From Endomychus coccineus (taxonomy: Eukaryota > Arthropoda > Insecta > Coleoptera > Endomychidae), in contig OY294070.1 in the NCBI GenBank assembly GCA_958510875.1, forward strand, positions 47,083,139 to 47,147,138: 64,000 bases of DNA. Direction: 5' to 3'. The notes below the pieces were generated by a model. It made no database searches and had not been told where the DNA came from. It was given only the letters and a program-made list of their open reading frames with translations. Below, in pieces: positions 63,539 to 64,000 of the stretch. Made by a program: the position numbers and the translations under genes. Each line of letters starts with the position of its first letter. Position 1 is the stretch's first letter.

Positions 63539-63844
63539 ATGAGCGTGGAAGCATTACACTCGTGTTCTCTATTACAGAGATTACCTACGAAAAAAGTTAA
63601 CCAGCTCGAAGAAGGTAAAGTTTATAAGATAACTAATGCAAAAATTATTAACACCCGGTTTGGAGAATCTGTGCTAGCAGAGATTGACGATTTTGGTGTT
63701 TTCCTCCCAAAACGTTTAACACCACTACTCAAACCTCTGTTGGATCGCATCAATGAAAACCAATGTATAGGACTGATTCATAGAGGAGAGGAACATTTTG
63801 GGAAATCGAATCCAGCAGCAAAAATCGGGTTCCGAGAGATTTAG
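63539..63844 (+). CDS. Small putative OB-fold (ssDNA-binding-like) protein of Polinton C
   Basis: The 101-aa product (MSVEALHSCSLLQRLPTKKV) matches the Polinton A protein at 6043-6363: SLLQR-PTK, NTRFGESVLAEI, VFLPKRLTPLL and LIHRGEEHFG. Conserved turn residues and strand periodicity suggest an OB fold; this is inferred. It is followed after 80 bp by PolB on the same strand, with a TATA-like CTTTATAATATTCAT in the gap. Preservation of length and frame in both elements indicates selection. Confidence 0.75.
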   Translation: MSVEALHSCSLLQRLPTKKVNQLEEGKVYKITNAKIINTRFGESVLAEIDDFGVFLPKRLTPLLKPLLDRINENQCIGLIHRGEEHFGKSNPAAKIGFREI

Positions 63845-63924
63845 GGAGCGTTCGCAGACTTTATAATATTCATAAAAAAAACAAAGTGGTGGGTGTAAGG
63901 TATGATTTTTGTTCTATCATTATC

Positions 63925-64000
63925 ATGGACTCTATTTCAAAGATTAGCACCGAAAATGTTAAAATTATCGATCAGGCTCAAAAAGATTTGTATAAGTCAA
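63925..64000 (+). CDS. PolB: DNA polymerase B (lineage 1), first 25 codons only
   Basis: The frame starts MDSISKISTENVKIIDQAQK and is cut by the window edge. It matches the start of the Polinton A polymerase (MVSIAKISGEIVKIINEAQR), which supports the chosen start of that gene and shows that Polinton C encodes a lineage-1 PolB. No catalytic motif is visible yet. Confidence 0.85.
   Translation, partial: MDSISKISTENVKIIDQAQKDLYKS

Larger units (their letters stand above)
61927..64000 (+). mobile_element. Polinton C, left end (continues off the window)
   Basis: LINE E coding sequence stops at AGTAGATACAGTGGGCGCGC. This start resembles the Polinton B tip (AGTAGGTAT... then CACTT(T/G)GG(C/G)CC versus CTTTGGGACC). 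The expected 6-bp duplication would be GTTGTC (61921-61926). A repeat-rich arm, a spliced leader, the OB-fold-like gene and the start of lineage-1 PolB follow in the same order as in Polinton A, but on the plus strand. Confidence 0.85.

Overview
The window reads as a transposon-dense region of an arthropod, most likely insect, nuclear genome. It is AT-rich and full of microsatellites. It carries R1-clade LINEs, one of which abuts (TTAGG)n, the ancestral insect telomere repeat. It also holds a Ty1/copia element whose primer site resembles that of Drosophila copia, a BEL/Pao fragment and three Polinton/Maverick elements. No ordinary single-copy host gene, rRNA or functional tRNA was recognised.

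Layout. Polinton A (1-10170) is the right-hand part of an element that starts left of the window. It holds the integrase C-terminus, two unknown genes, a complete DNA polymerase B on the minus strand with a small putative OB-fold partner gene, a divergently transcribed gene with at least seven short exons, a frameshifted gene, a possible nuclease-fold gene, and a terminal arm of nested minisatellites ending TCTACT. Two degraded R1-type LINE segments follow (10171-15773); the second ends in poly(A) and four TTAGG units. After about 1.1 kb of unassigned DNA comes Polinton B (16915-34549, 17.6 kb), complete at both ends, with AGTAGGTA termini and a 6-bp target duplication TATATG. It encodes a second, unrelated PolB with an OTU-like N-terminus, a C2H2 protein and an intact intronless secreted matrix metalloproteinase. 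Integrase, ATPase and capsid genes were not seen in it. Its right half holds scrambled fragments of both PolB types.

From 34.7 to 61.9 kb there is nested retroelement debris: R1-type LINE B with an ATGA overlap between ORF1 and ORF2; an intact, apparently young copia element (LTRs differing by one visible indel, TSD TGTTT); two copies of a gypsy-like LTR region, with a BEL fragment lying between them; R1-type LINEs C and E, each split by a CR1/Jockey-like LINE (D and F); and a 136-bp satellite of at least 23 copies that grew out of the endonuclease region of LINE E and runs into a 200-N assembly gap. Polinton C starts at 61927 and continues off the right edge with the same small-gene/PolB pair as Polinton A.

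The three Polintons share AGTAG(A/G)T termini and a leader motif with a splice donor upstream of the replication genes. Polintons A and C are related by gene order. Polinton B is a different lineage with a captured secreted protease. The most unusual parts are the PolB fragment mosaic, the short-exon gene, the leader motif, the metalloproteinase/zinc-finger pair and the LINE-derived satellite.
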